A DNA stretch of 63,492 bases from Candidatus Nitrotoga sp. HW29 (GTDB lineage: Bacteria > Pseudomonadota > Gammaproteobacteria > Burkholderiales > Gallionellaceae). The translations under genes were made by a program, and so were the position numbers. Under the pieces are notes generated by a model, which was not told where the DNA came from, did not search any database, and worked only from the letters and a program-made list of their open reading frames with translations. This document shows positions 1 through 9,392 of this stretch, one piece after another; position 1 is the stretch's first letter, and each line of letters starts with the position of its first letter. The DNA lies in contig NZ_CAKMAA020000047.1 of NCBI RefSeq assembly GCF_924101635.2, positions 1 through 63,492 of the forward strand, in the 5' to 3' direction.

Positions 1-245
1 CCTGCTGGGTGTGCGTGCCAATTTCTGAGTTATAGGTATATCGAGATTCATTCGATAGTATGGGTAGGGTAACTTAATTGCCCCACGTTTAAATTCTGTT
101 TGCATTAAGCCATTGCATGTGCAGGAGTTAAAGTGTGCCTGAAATTTGAAACGTGGTGCTTGCATATAACACTTTACACTCACGTAAATTCATACAGTCT
201 AATTTTAAAACCAACCAAGCCAATCTACCCGACCGATAGCAGTGG

Positions 246-1415
246 CTAAACATTATCACGCCCGCGCGCGTAACCGATCACGCCAGTCAGGAAACGCACC
301 ATTGCATAGCTGATACGCATCAGCAAATGCATCCACATACTGTGCTCACGCCACACAGAATGGGAAATCAACCGAGCACCGTGCGCAATTTCTTGCAACA
401 AATCGGCACGCAAAGATTCCGCAAACCCTGCATCGCGAACGACCAAATTAGCTTCACGCGCCAGCCATAGGCTGAATGGATCGATATTGGATGAACCTAC
501 GGTTGCCCAATTGCCATCCACCACCGCCACTTTGGCGTGCATAAAACTGGCGTAGTATTCGTGAATTTCAATACCTGCGCGCAATAACTCGTCATAAAGT
601 GCACGCGTGGCAAAGTGCTGCAGACGATATTCCACCCGCCCTTGCAACAACAACACAACACGCACTCCACGTCGAGTCGCATTTAATAAAGCATGGCGAA
701 AGCGCGTTCCCGGCAGAAAATAGGCGTTGGCAATAATAATTTCCCGCTGCGCCCTGGCTATGGCTTTAAGATAAGCGTGTTCAATATCGTGGCGATGACG
801 CAAGTTGTCACGCAACACAAAAGCCACTTTCTGTAGCGCAGTATTTTTGTGCGCGGTCAGCAACTCTATCCGCTCGCGCTGCCGCCGGAAACTTATCCAC
901 GACACCAGCGTCCACAAACGCCGCATAACAAACTGTATATGATCTACCGTTACTCCCTGCACCTGCACCGTATAATCCAAACGCGGCGCTGTAAGCTGAC
1001 CACCCGGCACATCGTTGATGATATTAACGCCGCTTACAAAAGCGACAGTCCCATCCACCAGCGCCAGCTTACGGTGCAAACGGCGCAGGCGGTGGCGGCG
1101 CAATTTAAAGCGAGCGATTTCCGGGCGATACCACAACACCTCTACGCCTGCCTCGCGCAGATCATTCACCCACTGATCCGGTAAATCAGCCGAGCCGTAA
1201 CCATCCAGCAGCAAGTGCACCCTCACACCCCGCTTGGCCGCACGTTGCAATGCTTGCGAGACCAAACGACCGCAAGTATCGGCGGCATAAATATAAGTTT
1301 CCAGATAAACCGTGCGGGTCGCGGCGTCTATCGCCGCAATCAGGTGCGGAAAATATTCCTCACCGTTACGCAACAAAATCAGAATATGACCATCAACCAG
1401 ATGCGTACTGCTCAT
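246..1415 (-). CDS. clsB: Cardiolipin synthase B-like phospholipase D protein
   Basis: 389-aa phospholipase D superfamily protein. It has two HKD motifs: HRKLALVDG near residue 114 and HAKVAVVDG near residue 293, each followed by a Gly/Ser/Asn segment. The family joins phospholipids into cardiolipin at the inner membrane. Length fits E. coli ClsB (YbhO). I start it at 1415 because this ATG overlaps the stop of the upstream ybhP-like gene as ATGA; a longer reading to 1463 would run into that gene. The ybhP-ybhO order is as in E. coli. ClsB rather than ClsA is supported by length and by the absence of N-terminal membrane segments. Confidence 0.9.
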   Translation of the reverse strand: MSSTHLVDGHILILLRNGEEYFPHLIAAIDAATRTVYLETYIYAADTCGRLVSQALQRAAKRGVRVHLLLDGYGSADLPDQWVNDLREAGVEVLWYRPEIARFKLRRHRLRRLHRKLALVDGTVAFVSGVNIINDVPGGQLTAPRLDYTVQVQGVTVDHIQFVMRRLWTLVSWISFRRQRERIELLTAHKNTALQKVAFVLRDNLRHRHDIEHAYLKAIARAQREIIIANAYFLPGTRFRHALLNATRRGVRVVLLLQGRVEYRLQHFATRALYDELLRAGIEIHEYYASFMHAKVAVVDGNWATVGSSNIDPFSLWLAREANLVVRDAGFAESLRADLLQEIAHGARLISHSVWREHSMWMHLLMRISYAMVRFLTGVIGYARGRDNV

Positions 1416-2167
1416 AGAGCGAGCGTCGCGGACAGCGCCACATGGTCTGAAATTTTTCGCCATGAATGCACCTCGCAGCGCTGAATCCCCAGTCTCCGCA
1501 CATAAATGCGGTCCATACGCAGTAGCGGTATACCCGCCGGAAAACTGCGCGCCGGCCTGCCCAGATTTGTTTCAAATACCTCGTGCAATTGCAATTCATG
1601 CGCTAACAGACGACTGGCGTTATTGCGCCAGTCGTTAAAATCACCCGCAACAATCAAACGTGCATCCGCTGGCACCATCCGCTTGATACGCTCAATCAAC
1701 GCGTTAAATTGCACCCTGCGACCGCGCTTGAATAAACCAAAATGGACACAAATACAATGCAGAGGTTGACTGATTTCACGCTGATCGGTTTTTGGCAGAT
1801 CAATCACACAATGTAGCAGCCCCCGACTCTCGAAACGGTGCGCGGAAATATCCAGATTATCCCACTCCATAATCGAATAACGGCTCAAGAGGGCATTTCC
1901 GTGATGACCGCCTACATACACGGAGTTCTTTCCATACGCATGATGCGGCCATATCTGATCAGCCAGAAACTCATGTTGTGGCGAAGTGGGGTAAATATGA
2001 TGAGGATGCCGTGTGTCGCGACTTTTTTCACCCTGCACCTCTTGCAGGAAGACAATATCGGCGTTGACTTCACGCAAGCGTTCGCGCAGTTCGTGCAGCA
2101 CAATGCGCTGGTTGAAATGGGACAAACCCTTGTGAATGTTATAAGTGACGATATTCAGTGTGGTCAT
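1412..2167 (-). CDS. ybhP: Endonuclease/exonuclease/phosphatase family protein (YbhP-like)
   Basis: 251-aa EEP-fold protein with the usual metal and catalytic motifs: TYNIHKG near the N-terminus, QEV, GDFNDW in the middle and SDH near the C-terminus. The fold hydrolyses phosphodiester or phosphomonoester bonds; the substrate of YbhP proteins is not known to me. Start chosen at 2167, where GATGAGG lies six bases upstream; an ATG 15 bases earlier has no such site. It is translationally coupled to clsB, which suggests a role in membrane lipid metabolism, but that is inference. Confidence 0.85.
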   Translation of the reverse strand: MTTLNIVTYNIHKGLSHFNQRIVLHELRERLREVNADIVFLQEVQGEKSRDTRHPHHIYPTSPQHEFLADQIWPHHAYGKNSVYVGGHHGNALLSRYSIMEWDNLDISAHRFESRGLLHCVIDLPKTDQREISQPLHCICVHFGLFKRGRRVQFNALIERIKRMVPADARLIVAGDFNDWRNNASRLLAHELQLHEVFETNLGRPARSFPAGIPLLRMDRIYVRRLGIQRCEVHSWRKISDHVALSATLAL

Positions 2168-2248
2168 AAGTGCCTCATCCATACCGCATCAGCAGACCAC
2201 ATATCATTTAATATATGCGATGAGTGTGTCGTTAGCTGCAAACATTCG

Positions 2249-3346
2249 TCAGGCGTTACCGATGTTTCGGGCCGGAAGGCCGATTTGACGCGCGAAATCC
2301 AGCATACGTTCGATTGAAACCTTGGCACGACGCCCGATTACCGGATCCACATGTATTTCATTCTTCCCGCTTTCCAACACGTCAGCCAGGTTTAACAACC
2401 CGTTCATCGCCATCCATGGACAGTGATTACAACTAGTGCAAGTCGCGCCCTCTCCAGCCGTAGGCGCTTCGAGAAATATCTTGTCAGGCGATAACGTTTT
2501 CATCCTGTGCAGGATACCGTTATCGGTCGCCACAATGAATTTGTCCGCAGCCAAACTCTGTGTTGCCTTAATAAGCTGCGTGGTGGAGCCCACCACATCA
2601 GCAAGCTGCACCACTGCCGGAGGGGATTCCGGGTGCACTAATACCTTGGCATCCGGGTGTTGCAATTTAAGTGCAGCCAATTCCTTGGCTTTAAATTCAT
2701 CATGCACCACACATGAACCTTGCCACAGCAAAATATCGGCGCCACTTTGTTGCTGAATATAGTGGCCCAGATGACGATCCGGTGCCCACAATATCTTCTG
2801 CCCCTGCTCCTTAAGATGCTTAGCGATAGGCAGCGCAATCGAGCTGGTTACCATCCAGTCGGCGCGTGCCTTCACCGCCGCACTGGTATTGGCATATACC
2901 ACTACGGTACGATCCGGATGTGCGTCGCAGAAAGCAGTGAACTCCTCCACCGGACAACCAAGATCAAGCGAACAGTTGGCATCCAGATCAGGCATCAACA
3001 CGCGCTTTTCCGGGTTGAGAATTTTCGCTGTCTCACCCATGAAACGCACCCCCGCCACCACTAACGTTTGCGCCGAATGCTGATGGCCAAAATTGGCCAT
3101 ATCAAGTGAATCCGATACACAACCGCCTGTAGCATCAGCCAAATCCTGCAAGTCCGGATGTACGTAATAGTGTGCTACCAGCACCGCATCCTGTTCTTTT
3201 AACAAGCGCTTAATGCGCTCGATCAGTATGGTTTTTTCACCGGGTTCCGGTTCGCGCGGCTTCTTCGCCCACGCTGTCGAAGTAGCGCAGCCGGGATGAT
3301 CGTAAGCAATCGATATCAAGCCACCCTGCCTCTCAATTTCCTTCAT
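2249..3346 (-). CDS. nadA: Quinolinate synthase
   Basis: 365-aa NadA, which condenses iminoaspartate with dihydroxyacetone phosphate to quinolinate in NAD biosynthesis. Cysteines that would hold the [4Fe-4S] cluster are visible at about 125 (CSLDLGC), 212 (GSC) and 309 (CTSCNHC). [13 protein letters not shown] near residue 60 and [12 protein letters not shown] near 100 are family signatures. The length is normal. It follows nudB by 34 bases and precedes ybhP, so it is probably part of the long minus-strand transcript from fmdB. No nadB or nadC is nearby. Confidence 0.97.
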   Translation of the reverse strand: MKEIERQGGLISIAYDHPGCATSTAWAKKPREPEPGEKTILIERIKRLLKEQDAVLVAHYYVHPDLQDLADATGGCVSDSLDMANFGHQHSAQTLVVAGVRFMGETAKILNPEKRVLMPDLDANCSLDLGCPVEEFTAFCDAHPDRTVVVYANTSAAVKARADWMVTSSIALPIAKHLKEQGQKILWAPDRHLGHYIQQQSGADILLWQGSCVVHDEFKAKELAALKLQHPDAKVLVHPESPPAVVQLADVVGSTTQLIKATQSLAADKFIVATDNGILHRMKTLSPDKIFLEAPTAGEGATCTSCNHCPWMAMNGLLNLADVLESGKNEIHVDPVIGRRAKVSIERMLDFARQIGLPARNIGNA

Positions 3347-3380
3347 TTACAGTTCTTTCGTTCACTATGTATAGACCGCT

Positions 3381-3830
3381 TCAGCCCCGCGTTTTTTCTT
3401 TATCAGGCAACTGCAAAATCGCTTCGCGGTTGCTTGGTGAAAATACCAACTTAGCAGCTTCCTGCCAAGGCAACCATTGATACCTAAGATGTTCCCGTGG
3501 TGACAATTTGACAGGTAGCACGCAGGGTAATTCCAATCCAAATACATGCTCGGTGTTATGCCGAGTACCGGGCGCATAGCGGTGCTGCCATTTTGCATAA
3601 ATTTCATAGATATTTTGGATCTGCCAGTCCACCAAACCGTAGTGATTGGCGTCCAAGCCGGTCTCCTCACACACTTCGCGTACAGCTGTTTCGCGCAAAG
3701 GCTCGCCTTCATCTCGGCTACCGGTGACTGATTGCCAAGAACCCGGGTGATCAGCGCGTTCCAGAAGCAACACCTCAAAATCCAAGGTATAAATCACCAC
3801 TAACACCGAAACAGGTAATTTATATTGCAT
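3381..3830 (-). CDS. nudB: Dihydroneopterin triphosphate diphosphatase (Nudix)
   Basis: 149-aa Nudix hydrolase. The Nudix box spans about residues 37-59: G, then EGEPLRETAVREVCEETGL. NudB removes pyrophosphate from dihydroneopterin triphosphate in folate synthesis. Length equals E. coli NudB (150 aa), and nudB downstream of aspS is a conserved arrangement, here interrupted by the RNase/barstar pair. The specific substrate rests on this context and on length; another Nudix substrate is possible. Confidence 0.85.
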   Translation of the reverse strand: MQYKLPVSVLVVIYTLDFEVLLLERADHPGSWQSVTGSRDEGEPLRETAVREVCEETGLDANHYGLVDWQIQNIYEIYAKWQHRYAPGTRHNTEHVFGLELPCVLPVKLSPREHLRYQWLPWQEAAKLVFSPSNREAILQLPDKEKTRG

Positions 3831-3838
3831 GAATGGTG

Positions 3839-4234
3839 CTAGCAGAAAAAAATCCAGAATGGTTTATTTTGCGATTTCCAGAAAACTATCGTATCCGCAA
3901 AAATTCCCATAGCCATATTGTAATCCTCGGCAACCAACCCGAGTGTGCCATTATCATTACGCAACAACAACACATAACCACAAGCAGGTTGCCAGGAAAG
4001 GTCACTCAATGTATCGGCCAGCGCATCCCAATTGTTACCAAACCAATCCGGCACACGAGCTGCCTGAGCGATGACAGCGATAAACTTTTCTTTGTCCTCT
4101 ATCACATCCAGATCAACATCAAACAAGACGAAACCTGCTTCTGCCACTGCTGCACACAACTCATCCAAACGGCAACCCAGCCGGTATATACCGGCCTCTC
4201 TTACGTCTTTTAAGCGTAGTGACAGATTATCCAT
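3839..4234 (-). CDS. Barstar family ribonuclease inhibitor
   Basis: 131-aa barstar-like protein. The segment DWFGNNWDALADTL near residues 68-81 matches the barstar signature, and acidic residues follow the pattern used to block a barnase active site. It has no signal peptide, so it should stay in the cytoplasm and protect the host. I start at ATG 4234, one base after the RNase stop, because the longer reading overlaps the RNase gene. It is longer than Bacillus barstar (about 90 aa) at both ends. The gene next to it is its likely target. Confidence 0.85.
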   Translation of the reverse strand: MDNLSLRLKDVREAGIYRLGCRLDELCAAVAEAGFVLFDVDLDVIEDKEKFIAVIAQAARVPDWFGNNWDALADTLSDLSWQPACGYVLLLRNDNGTLGLVAEDYNMAMGIFADTIVFWKSQNKPFWIFFC

Positions 4235-4235
4235 A

Positions 4236-4631
4236 TTATTCCACGATGCGCCGAAAAGTCTGGTAATGGTCAGCGCTGTAATAACACTCAGCAGGTTGAC
4301 CACAGACAATGCGCCGTGCACCACGATTGCGTGCTCCGGGTGTTTTCACCGTAAATTCACGATAATAGCCACGCTGACGCTTGGGCAACCGTTTTTCAAA
4401 ATTACTGAATATCACACCATCACGCGGATAGGGGAACGGGCCATCCCGCTTAATGAGATACAGAGTCTCTTGCCCTTCCAGCGGCAACGCGGACACCGCA
4501 ATAACCTGCATCCCACGGTCATTGTTTGGCCCAAACACATCAGCATAAATTTGTACTGAAACCAATGCCAGTAGCACTGCAAACAAGCAGCATAAAAAAT
4601 GTAGGATGGGCCGCGCACTAACCATTCTCAT
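4236..4631 (-). CDS. Secreted barnase/RNase Sa-like ribonuclease
   Basis: 131 aa with an N-terminal hydrophobic signal segment (about 8-30). The mature part carries YYREFTV (Glu92), RNRGARRIV (Arg107) and ADHYQTF (His122), matching the Glu-Arg-His catalytic triad of barnase. Two cysteines (110 and 116) may form a disulfide. The family cleaves RNA at guanosine. It sits directly before the barstar-like gene, separated by one base, so enzyme and inhibitor are co-transcribed. Role is open: nutrient scavenging, competition, or a toxin-antitoxin-like pair. Confidence 0.87.
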   Translation of the reverse strand: MRMVSARPILHFLCCLFAVLLALVSVQIYADVFGPNNDRGMQVIAVSALPLEGQETLYLIKRDGPFPYPRDGVIFSNFEKRLPKRQRGYYREFTVKTPGARNRGARRIVCGQPAECYYSADHYQTFRRIVE

Positions 4632-4689
4632 TTTAAATATGGCTTCAACTTTTTCCTATTTTGCGACACAAACGGGCAATGCTGCCGCA

Positions 4690-6492
4690 TTATTCCTTCG
4701 TCACTTCCACCGTCGTTTGCACTTTCTGACGCAAACGAATATGCAGCTCGTTCAGTTGTTTTTCGTCAACGGCACTGGGTGCTTGGGTTAGCAGACACTG
4801 CGCGCGTTGGGTCTTGGGGAAAGCGATCACGTCACGAATCGATTCCGAGCCGCTCATCAACGTAACGATACGATCCAGACCAAAAGCCAGTCCGCCATGC
4901 GGGGGCGCGCCATATTGCAGTGCGTCGAGCAGGAAGCCAAATTTAAGTTGCGCCTCTTCCGCACCGATGTTGAGCGCGCGGAATACTAACGACTGAGTTT
5001 CTTCCTTATGAATACGCACCGAGCCACCACCAAGCTCCCAACCGTTTAACACGATATCGTATGCCTTCGCCAGACAACGTCCGGGATCGTTTTCCAAGAG
5101 GTGAAGGTGCTCGTCCTTGGGCGCAGTGAACGGGTGATGGCAAGCATTCCAACGCTTGGCTTCATCATCGTATTCAAACATGGGGAAATCCACCACCCAC
5201 AGCGGAGTCCATGCTGCACCACTGACATATTTTTTCTCATGGCCAATCTTGGTGCGTAACGCGCCGAGTGCATCATTCACTATCTTGGCCTTATCCGCCC
5301 CAAAGAAAATCAAGTCACCATTCTGTGCACCTGTACGAGCTATGATTATTTTCAGCGCCTCTTCATTCAAATTCTTCACGATAGGCGATTGCAGGCCGGT
5401 TTCATTTAACTGTGTCACGTCATTGACTTTAATATAGGCCAAGCCGCGTGCACCGTAGATGCTAACAAATTTGGTGTATTCATCAATCTCACCGCGCGTA
5501 AATGAACCACCACCGGGCACACGCAACGCTGCCACGCGCCCGTTAGCTTGATTGGCAGGTGCAGAAAACACCTTGAATGCCACATCTTTTACCGCATCTG
5601 TGACATCGGTAATTTCCAGTGTTACTCTCAAATCGGGCTTATCTGAACCGAAGCGCGCCATCGCCTCAGCGTGAGAAATGCGCGGAAACGGATTCGGTAA
5701 AACGGTACCCAACACCTCTTTAAAGACGGTACGAAGCATTTCCTCCGTCAGCGCCATGATCCGCTCTTCATCCAGGAAGGATGTCTCAATGTCCACCTGA
5801 GTAAATTCCGGTTGGCGGTCTGCGCGCAAATCTTCATCACGGAAGCATTTAGTGATTTGATAGTAACGATCAAAACCTGCCACCATGAGTAGTTGCTTGA
5901 ATAGCTGCGGCGACTGCGGTAAAGCAAAGAATTCTCCTGCATGAACGCGCGAAGGCACCAGATAATCGCGCGCACCTTCCGGGGTAGATTTAGTCAGCAT
6001 TGGCGTTTCGATATCGATAAAACCCTTTGCATCCAGGAAACGACGGAACGCCATTGTCGTCTTGTAGCGTAGCATCAGATTTTTCTGCATCTGCGGACGC
6101 CGCAAGTCGATCACGCGGTGCGTCAGGCGTACGTTCTCCGACAGATTTTCGTCATCCAGTTGGAACGGCGGCGTAAGCGCGGCATTCAGTACTTCGATTT
6201 CATGGCATAGAATTTCGATCTCACCGCTACCAAGATTGCTGTTAGAACTGCCTTCCGGGCGACGACGGACGCGTCCGTTAATACGCAGCACAAATTCGCT
6301 ACGCACCGATTCAGCAATTTTGAACATGTCCGCACGATCCGGAGCACATACCACTTGGGCCAGCCCTTCGCGGTCACGAAGATCAATAAAAATCACCCCG
6401 CCGTGGTCACGGCGACGGTGTGCCCAGCCACATAAAGTAACAGCTTGACCAAGATTTGAAACGTTAAGATGTCCGCAGTAATGAGTTCGCAT
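4690..6492 (-). CDS. aspS: Aspartyl-tRNA synthetase
   Basis: 600-aa class II synthetase, normal bacterial length. It has an N-terminal OB-fold ([14 protein letters not shown]), the motif 2 region [18 protein letters not shown] near residue 220, a GAD insertion domain in the middle, and motif 3 [10 protein letters not shown] near residue 530. It charges tRNA-Asp and, in organisms lacking AsnRS, may also charge tRNA-Asn; this cannot be decided here. It follows the DUF502 gene, as is common in Betaproteobacteria. Confidence 0.98.
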   Translation of the reverse strand: MRTHYCGHLNVSNLGQAVTLCGWAHRRRDHGGVIFIDLRDREGLAQVVCAPDRADMFKIAESVRSEFVLRINGRVRRRPEGSSNSNLGSGEIEILCHEIEVLNAALTPPFQLDDENLSENVRLTHRVIDLRRPQMQKNLMLRYKTTMAFRRFLDAKGFIDIETPMLTKSTPEGARDYLVPSRVHAGEFFALPQSPQLFKQLLMVAGFDRYYQITKCFRDEDLRADRQPEFTQVDIETSFLDEERIMALTEEMLRTVFKEVLGTVLPNPFPRISHAEAMARFGSDKPDLRVTLEITDVTDAVKDVAFKVFSAPANQANGRVAALRVPGGGSFTRGEIDEYTKFVSIYGARGLAYIKVNDVTQLNETGLQSPIVKNLNEEALKIIIARTGAQNGDLIFFGADKAKIVNDALGALRTKIGHEKKYVSGAAWTPLWVVDFPMFEYDDEAKRWNACHHPFTAPKDEHLHLLENDPGRCLAKAYDIVLNGWELGGGSVRIHKEETQSLVFRALNIGAEEAQLKFGFLLDALQYGAPPHGGLAFGLDRIVTLMSGSESIRDVIAFPKTQRAQCLLTQAPSAVDEKQLNELHIRLRQKVQTTVEVTKE

Positions 6493-6530
6493 ATTTTCAG
6501 TAAGTTAATCTAATAAATCGGGGAATTGTG

Positions 6531-7139
6531 TTAATTTTCTGGCTGGTAAGGCATAGCCGGCGTAGCAACTACACCCATTGAAATAATGGATTTCAATGCC
6601 ACGTCCACGCTAATGTTGAGTTCGATGGTATCAGTACGGCGCACGTAAAAATAAAATCCGTTTACCGGGCTGGGTGCAGTGGGAATAAATACCCCCACAT
6701 ATTCATCTTTAAGCTGCTGTGTGACCTCACCCGGAATAGCGGTCTGAAATGCCAACGACCATGCCTCGGGGTGCGGATATCGCACCAGCAATACCTTGCG
6801 AAAAGCAAGCCCGTTACTGGACAGTAACGTGTCGCTAACTTGTTTCACACTGTGATAAATACTGCTTACCACCGGGATACGGCGTAACAAACCTTCCCAA
6901 TAACTCAACAGACGCTGTCCGAGAACATTGTGCACCAGCAAACCGGTACTAAGCACAATCACTACGGTAAGAATCACACCCAACCCGGGAATATGAATAC
7001 CGAGCAGTTTATCTGGGTACCAATTCACCGGTAATAACAGCAGACTCTGGTCTAACGTACTAATTGTCAGATCCAGAACCCAGATGGTAATGCCAAGCGG
7101 AACCCACACCAATAATCCGGTGAGCAAATATTTTTTCAC
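6531..7139 (-). CDS. DUF502 family membrane protein
   Basis: 202-aa protein with two N-terminal membrane segments (about 3-25 and 48-72) and a soluble C-terminal part containing GRRIPVVSSIYHSVKQVSDTL-like family features (LRRIPVVSSIYHSVKQ). The function is unknown. The start is GTG at 7139, overlapping the fmdB stop (GTGA), so translation is probably coupled. The order fmdB-DUF502-aspS is recurrent in Betaproteobacteria. Confidence 0.9.
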   Translation of the reverse strand: MKKYLLTGLLVWVPLGITIWVLDLTISTLDQSLLLLPVNWYPDKLLGIHIPGLGVILTVVIVLSTGLLVHNVLGQRLLSYWEGLLRRIPVVSSIYHSVKQVSDTLLSSNGLAFRKVLLVRYPHPEAWSLAFQTAIPGEVTQQLKDEYVGVFIPTAPSPVNGFYFYVRRTDTIELNISVDVALKSIISMGVVATPAMPYQPEN

Positions 7140-7399
7140 CCGTTGCCACCCGCAGTCGACGTGACAGAACCTGCTGTGCCAGTAGCTGATTCTGATTTAG
7201 CTTCTGGTTTGCTGCCCGAACCTTTAAAGTCTGTGGCATACCAACCACTCCCTTTGAGTTGGAAGCCGGCTGCTGAAAGCTGCTTGTTGAATGTAGGTTG
7301 ACCACATGCGGGACATGTGGTCAACGGTGTATCGTTGATCTTTTGCATGACATCTTTTTGCACACCACAACTGCTGCAACGATATTCGTAAATAGGCAT
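7136..7399 (-). CDS. FmdB-type zinc-ribbon protein
   Basis: 87-aa small protein with a zinc ribbon: CSSC at residues 8-11 and CPAC at about 29-32. The N-terminal MPIYEYRC is typical of the FmdB/putative regulatory family. The C-terminal third is a low-complexity Gly/Ser/Thr/Ala tail. AGGAGG lies just before the ATG. It is first in the run leading to aspS. Its role is not established. Confidence 0.9.
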   Translation of the reverse strand: MPIYEYRCSSCGVQKDVMQKINDTPLTTCPACGQPTFNKQLSAAGFQLKGSGWYATDFKGSGSKPEAKSESATGTAGSVTSTAGGNG

Positions 7400-7435
7400 G
7401 GCATCCTCCTGTTAGGAATCAATTAAAGACGTACA

Positions 7436-7978
7436 TTATAACGCAGCCTCACGCCAGATGCCTGACTCCAAACCATCCAGTGTCCATTCGCCAATCCGGT
7501 AACGAATCAAGCGCAAGGTAGGGTAACCCACTGCAGCTGTCATGCGGCGTACCTGACGATTTTTACCCTCTCGAATAATGAGTTCCAACCAACTGGTTGG
7601 TTTATCTTTACGCTGGCGAATCGGAGGGTTGCGTTGCCATAAGTTTACCGGTTCTTCCATCAATTTCACCACAGCAGGCAAAGTAACGAAATCAGGAAGC
7701 TTTACTCCACTGCGCAATTGTACTAATGCCGTCTCGCTTGGCTTACCTTCTACTTGCACCCAATAAATCTTGGCCAACTTGTGAAGTGGATCCGTAATTC
7801 GGTGTTGCAACACACCATCATCAGTGAGCAACAACAAACCTTCACTATCAGTATCCAGCCGTCCGGCTGGATATACATATGGGACGGTGATATAATCCGC
7901 CAGTGTTGGATGCAGGCCGTTGCGGCTAAATTGACAAATCACGCCGTAGGGTTTGTTGAACAACAGGATGCGACTCAT
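7436..7978 (-). CDS. rluE: 23S rRNA pseudouridine synthase RluE-like
   Basis: 180-aa RsuA-family pseudouridine synthase without the N-terminal S4 domain. The catalytic motif PAGRLDTDSEGLLLL is near residue 38, and REGKNRQVRRM near residue 135 is the other conserved block. Short length and the opening LLFNKPYGVICQFS fit RluE, which modifies 23S rRNA at U2457 in E. coli. It is divergent from icd, with 67 bases between them. Confidence 0.88.
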   Translation of the reverse strand: MSRILLFNKPYGVICQFSRNGLHPTLADYITVPYVYPAGRLDTDSEGLLLLTDDGVLQHRITDPLHKLAKIYWVQVEGKPSETALVQLRSGVKLPDFVTLPAVVKLMEEPVNLWQRNPPIRQRKDKPTSWLELIIREGKNRQVRRMTAAVGYPTLRLIRYRIGEWTLDGLESGIWREAAL

Positions 7979-8045
7979 CCGATTTTTCCACTCATTAAAT
8001 AGCGATCCATAATTACCCCACGCTGTTCATCGGGGAGCAAAATAC

Positions 8046-9293
8046 ATGACTAAACACATCCAGATCCCGTCTCAAGGCCAAAAAATTACCGTTAACAAAG
8101 ACCACACACTAAACGTACCGGATCAGCCTATTATTCCATTTATTGAAGGCGATGGCACGGGTGTGGATATCACGCCCGTTATGCGACGCGTGGTAGATGC
8201 AGCGGTCACTAAAGCTTACAACGGTAAACGTCAAATTGCGTGGATGGAAGTATATGCCGGCGAGAAAGCGGTCAATGTCTATGGCGACGATACATGGCTG
8301 CCGGATGAAACCGTAGAAGCAGTACGCAACCACATTGTGTCCATTAAAGGCCCCCTCACCACCCCTACTTCCGGCGGAATGCGCTCGCTCAATGTAGCAT
8401 TGCGCCAGATTCTTGACCTATACGTATGCTTACGTCCAGTACGCTGGTTCCAGGGCGTTCCTACCCCAGTGACAGAACCGGAAAAAGTGGACATGGTGAT
8501 CTTCCGTGAAAACACTGAAGATATTTATGCGGGTATCGAATGGGAAGCAGGCTCGCCAGAATCTAAAAAATTAATCCAATTTTTACAAAATGAAATGGGC
8601 GTAACGAAAATTCGTTTCCCGGAAACCTCTGCTATTGGCATCAAACCGGTGTCCATCGAAGGTAGTGAGCGTTTAATTCGTCGCGCTATCCAGTATGCCA
8701 TAGACAATAAGCGCGAATCCGTTACCCTGGTACACAAAGGTAACATAATGAAGTTTACCGAAGGGGGTTTCAAGAAATGGGGCTACGAGCTCGCCAAGCG
8801 AGAATTCGGCGGGGTGGAAATCGACGGCGGACCGTGGCTGAAATTGTCCGAAAAATATGGAGGCATCATCATTAAAGACGTCATTGCCGACGCATTTTTA
8901 CAGCAAATTTTGTTGCGTCCTGCAGAATATGACGTTATCGCCACATTGAATCTCAACGGCGACTACATCTCTGATGCACTGGCGGCAGAAGTCGGTGGTA
9001 TTGGTATCGCACCGGGCGCCAATCTGTCTGATAGCATTGCCATGTTTGAAGCCACCCACGGTACCGCACCGAAATATGCCGGCAAAGATTACGTCAATCC
9101 AGGCTCATTGATTCTCTCAGCCGAGATGATGCTGCGCCATATCGGCTGGTCGGAAGCCGCCGATCTAATGATCAAGGGTATGAACGGAGCAATCGCCGCC
9201 AAAACTGTCACCTATGATTTCGCTCGACTGACACAAGGTGCACAACAAATATCGTGCTCTGCATTCGGCGAAGCAATCGTTAAAAACATGTAA
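8046..9293 (+). CDS. icd: Isocitrate dehydrogenase (NADP)
   Basis: 415-aa enzyme of the E. coli Icd type, which oxidises isocitrate to 2-oxoglutarate in the TCA cycle. Visible signatures are [14 protein letters not shown] near residue 33, the substrate loop [28 protein letters not shown], and [17 protein letters not shown] carrying the metal-binding aspartates. GGGGAG lies eight bases before the ATG. NADP use is inferred from similarity to the E. coli type. Confidence 0.97.
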   Translation: MTKHIQIPSQGQKITVNKDHTLNVPDQPIIPFIEGDGTGVDITPVMRRVVDAAVTKAYNGKRQIAWMEVYAGEKAVNVYGDDTWLPDETVEAVRNHIVSIKGPLTTPTSGGMRSLNVALRQILDLYVCLRPVRWFQGVPTPVTEPEKVDMVIFRENTEDIYAGIEWEAGSPESKKLIQFLQNEMGVTKIRFPETSAIGIKPVSIEGSERLIRRAIQYAIDNKRESVTLVHKGNIMKFTEGGFKKWGYELAKREFGGVEIDGGPWLKLSEKYGGIIIKDVIADAFLQQILLRPAEYDVIATLNLNGDYISDALAAEVGGIGIAPGANLSDSIAMFEATHGTAPKYAGKDYVNPGSLILSAEMMLRHIGWSEAADLMIKGMNGAIAAKTVTYDFARLTQGAQQISCSAFGEAIVKNM

Positions 9294-9392
9294 ATGACAA
9301 AGTAAGTTGGTTGGGTAAGACCGAGACTTATCTTAACAGTCTCCCACAATCAGCTGAAAACGGTGTTTTTAACTTTAAGGCTCTAGAATAAA

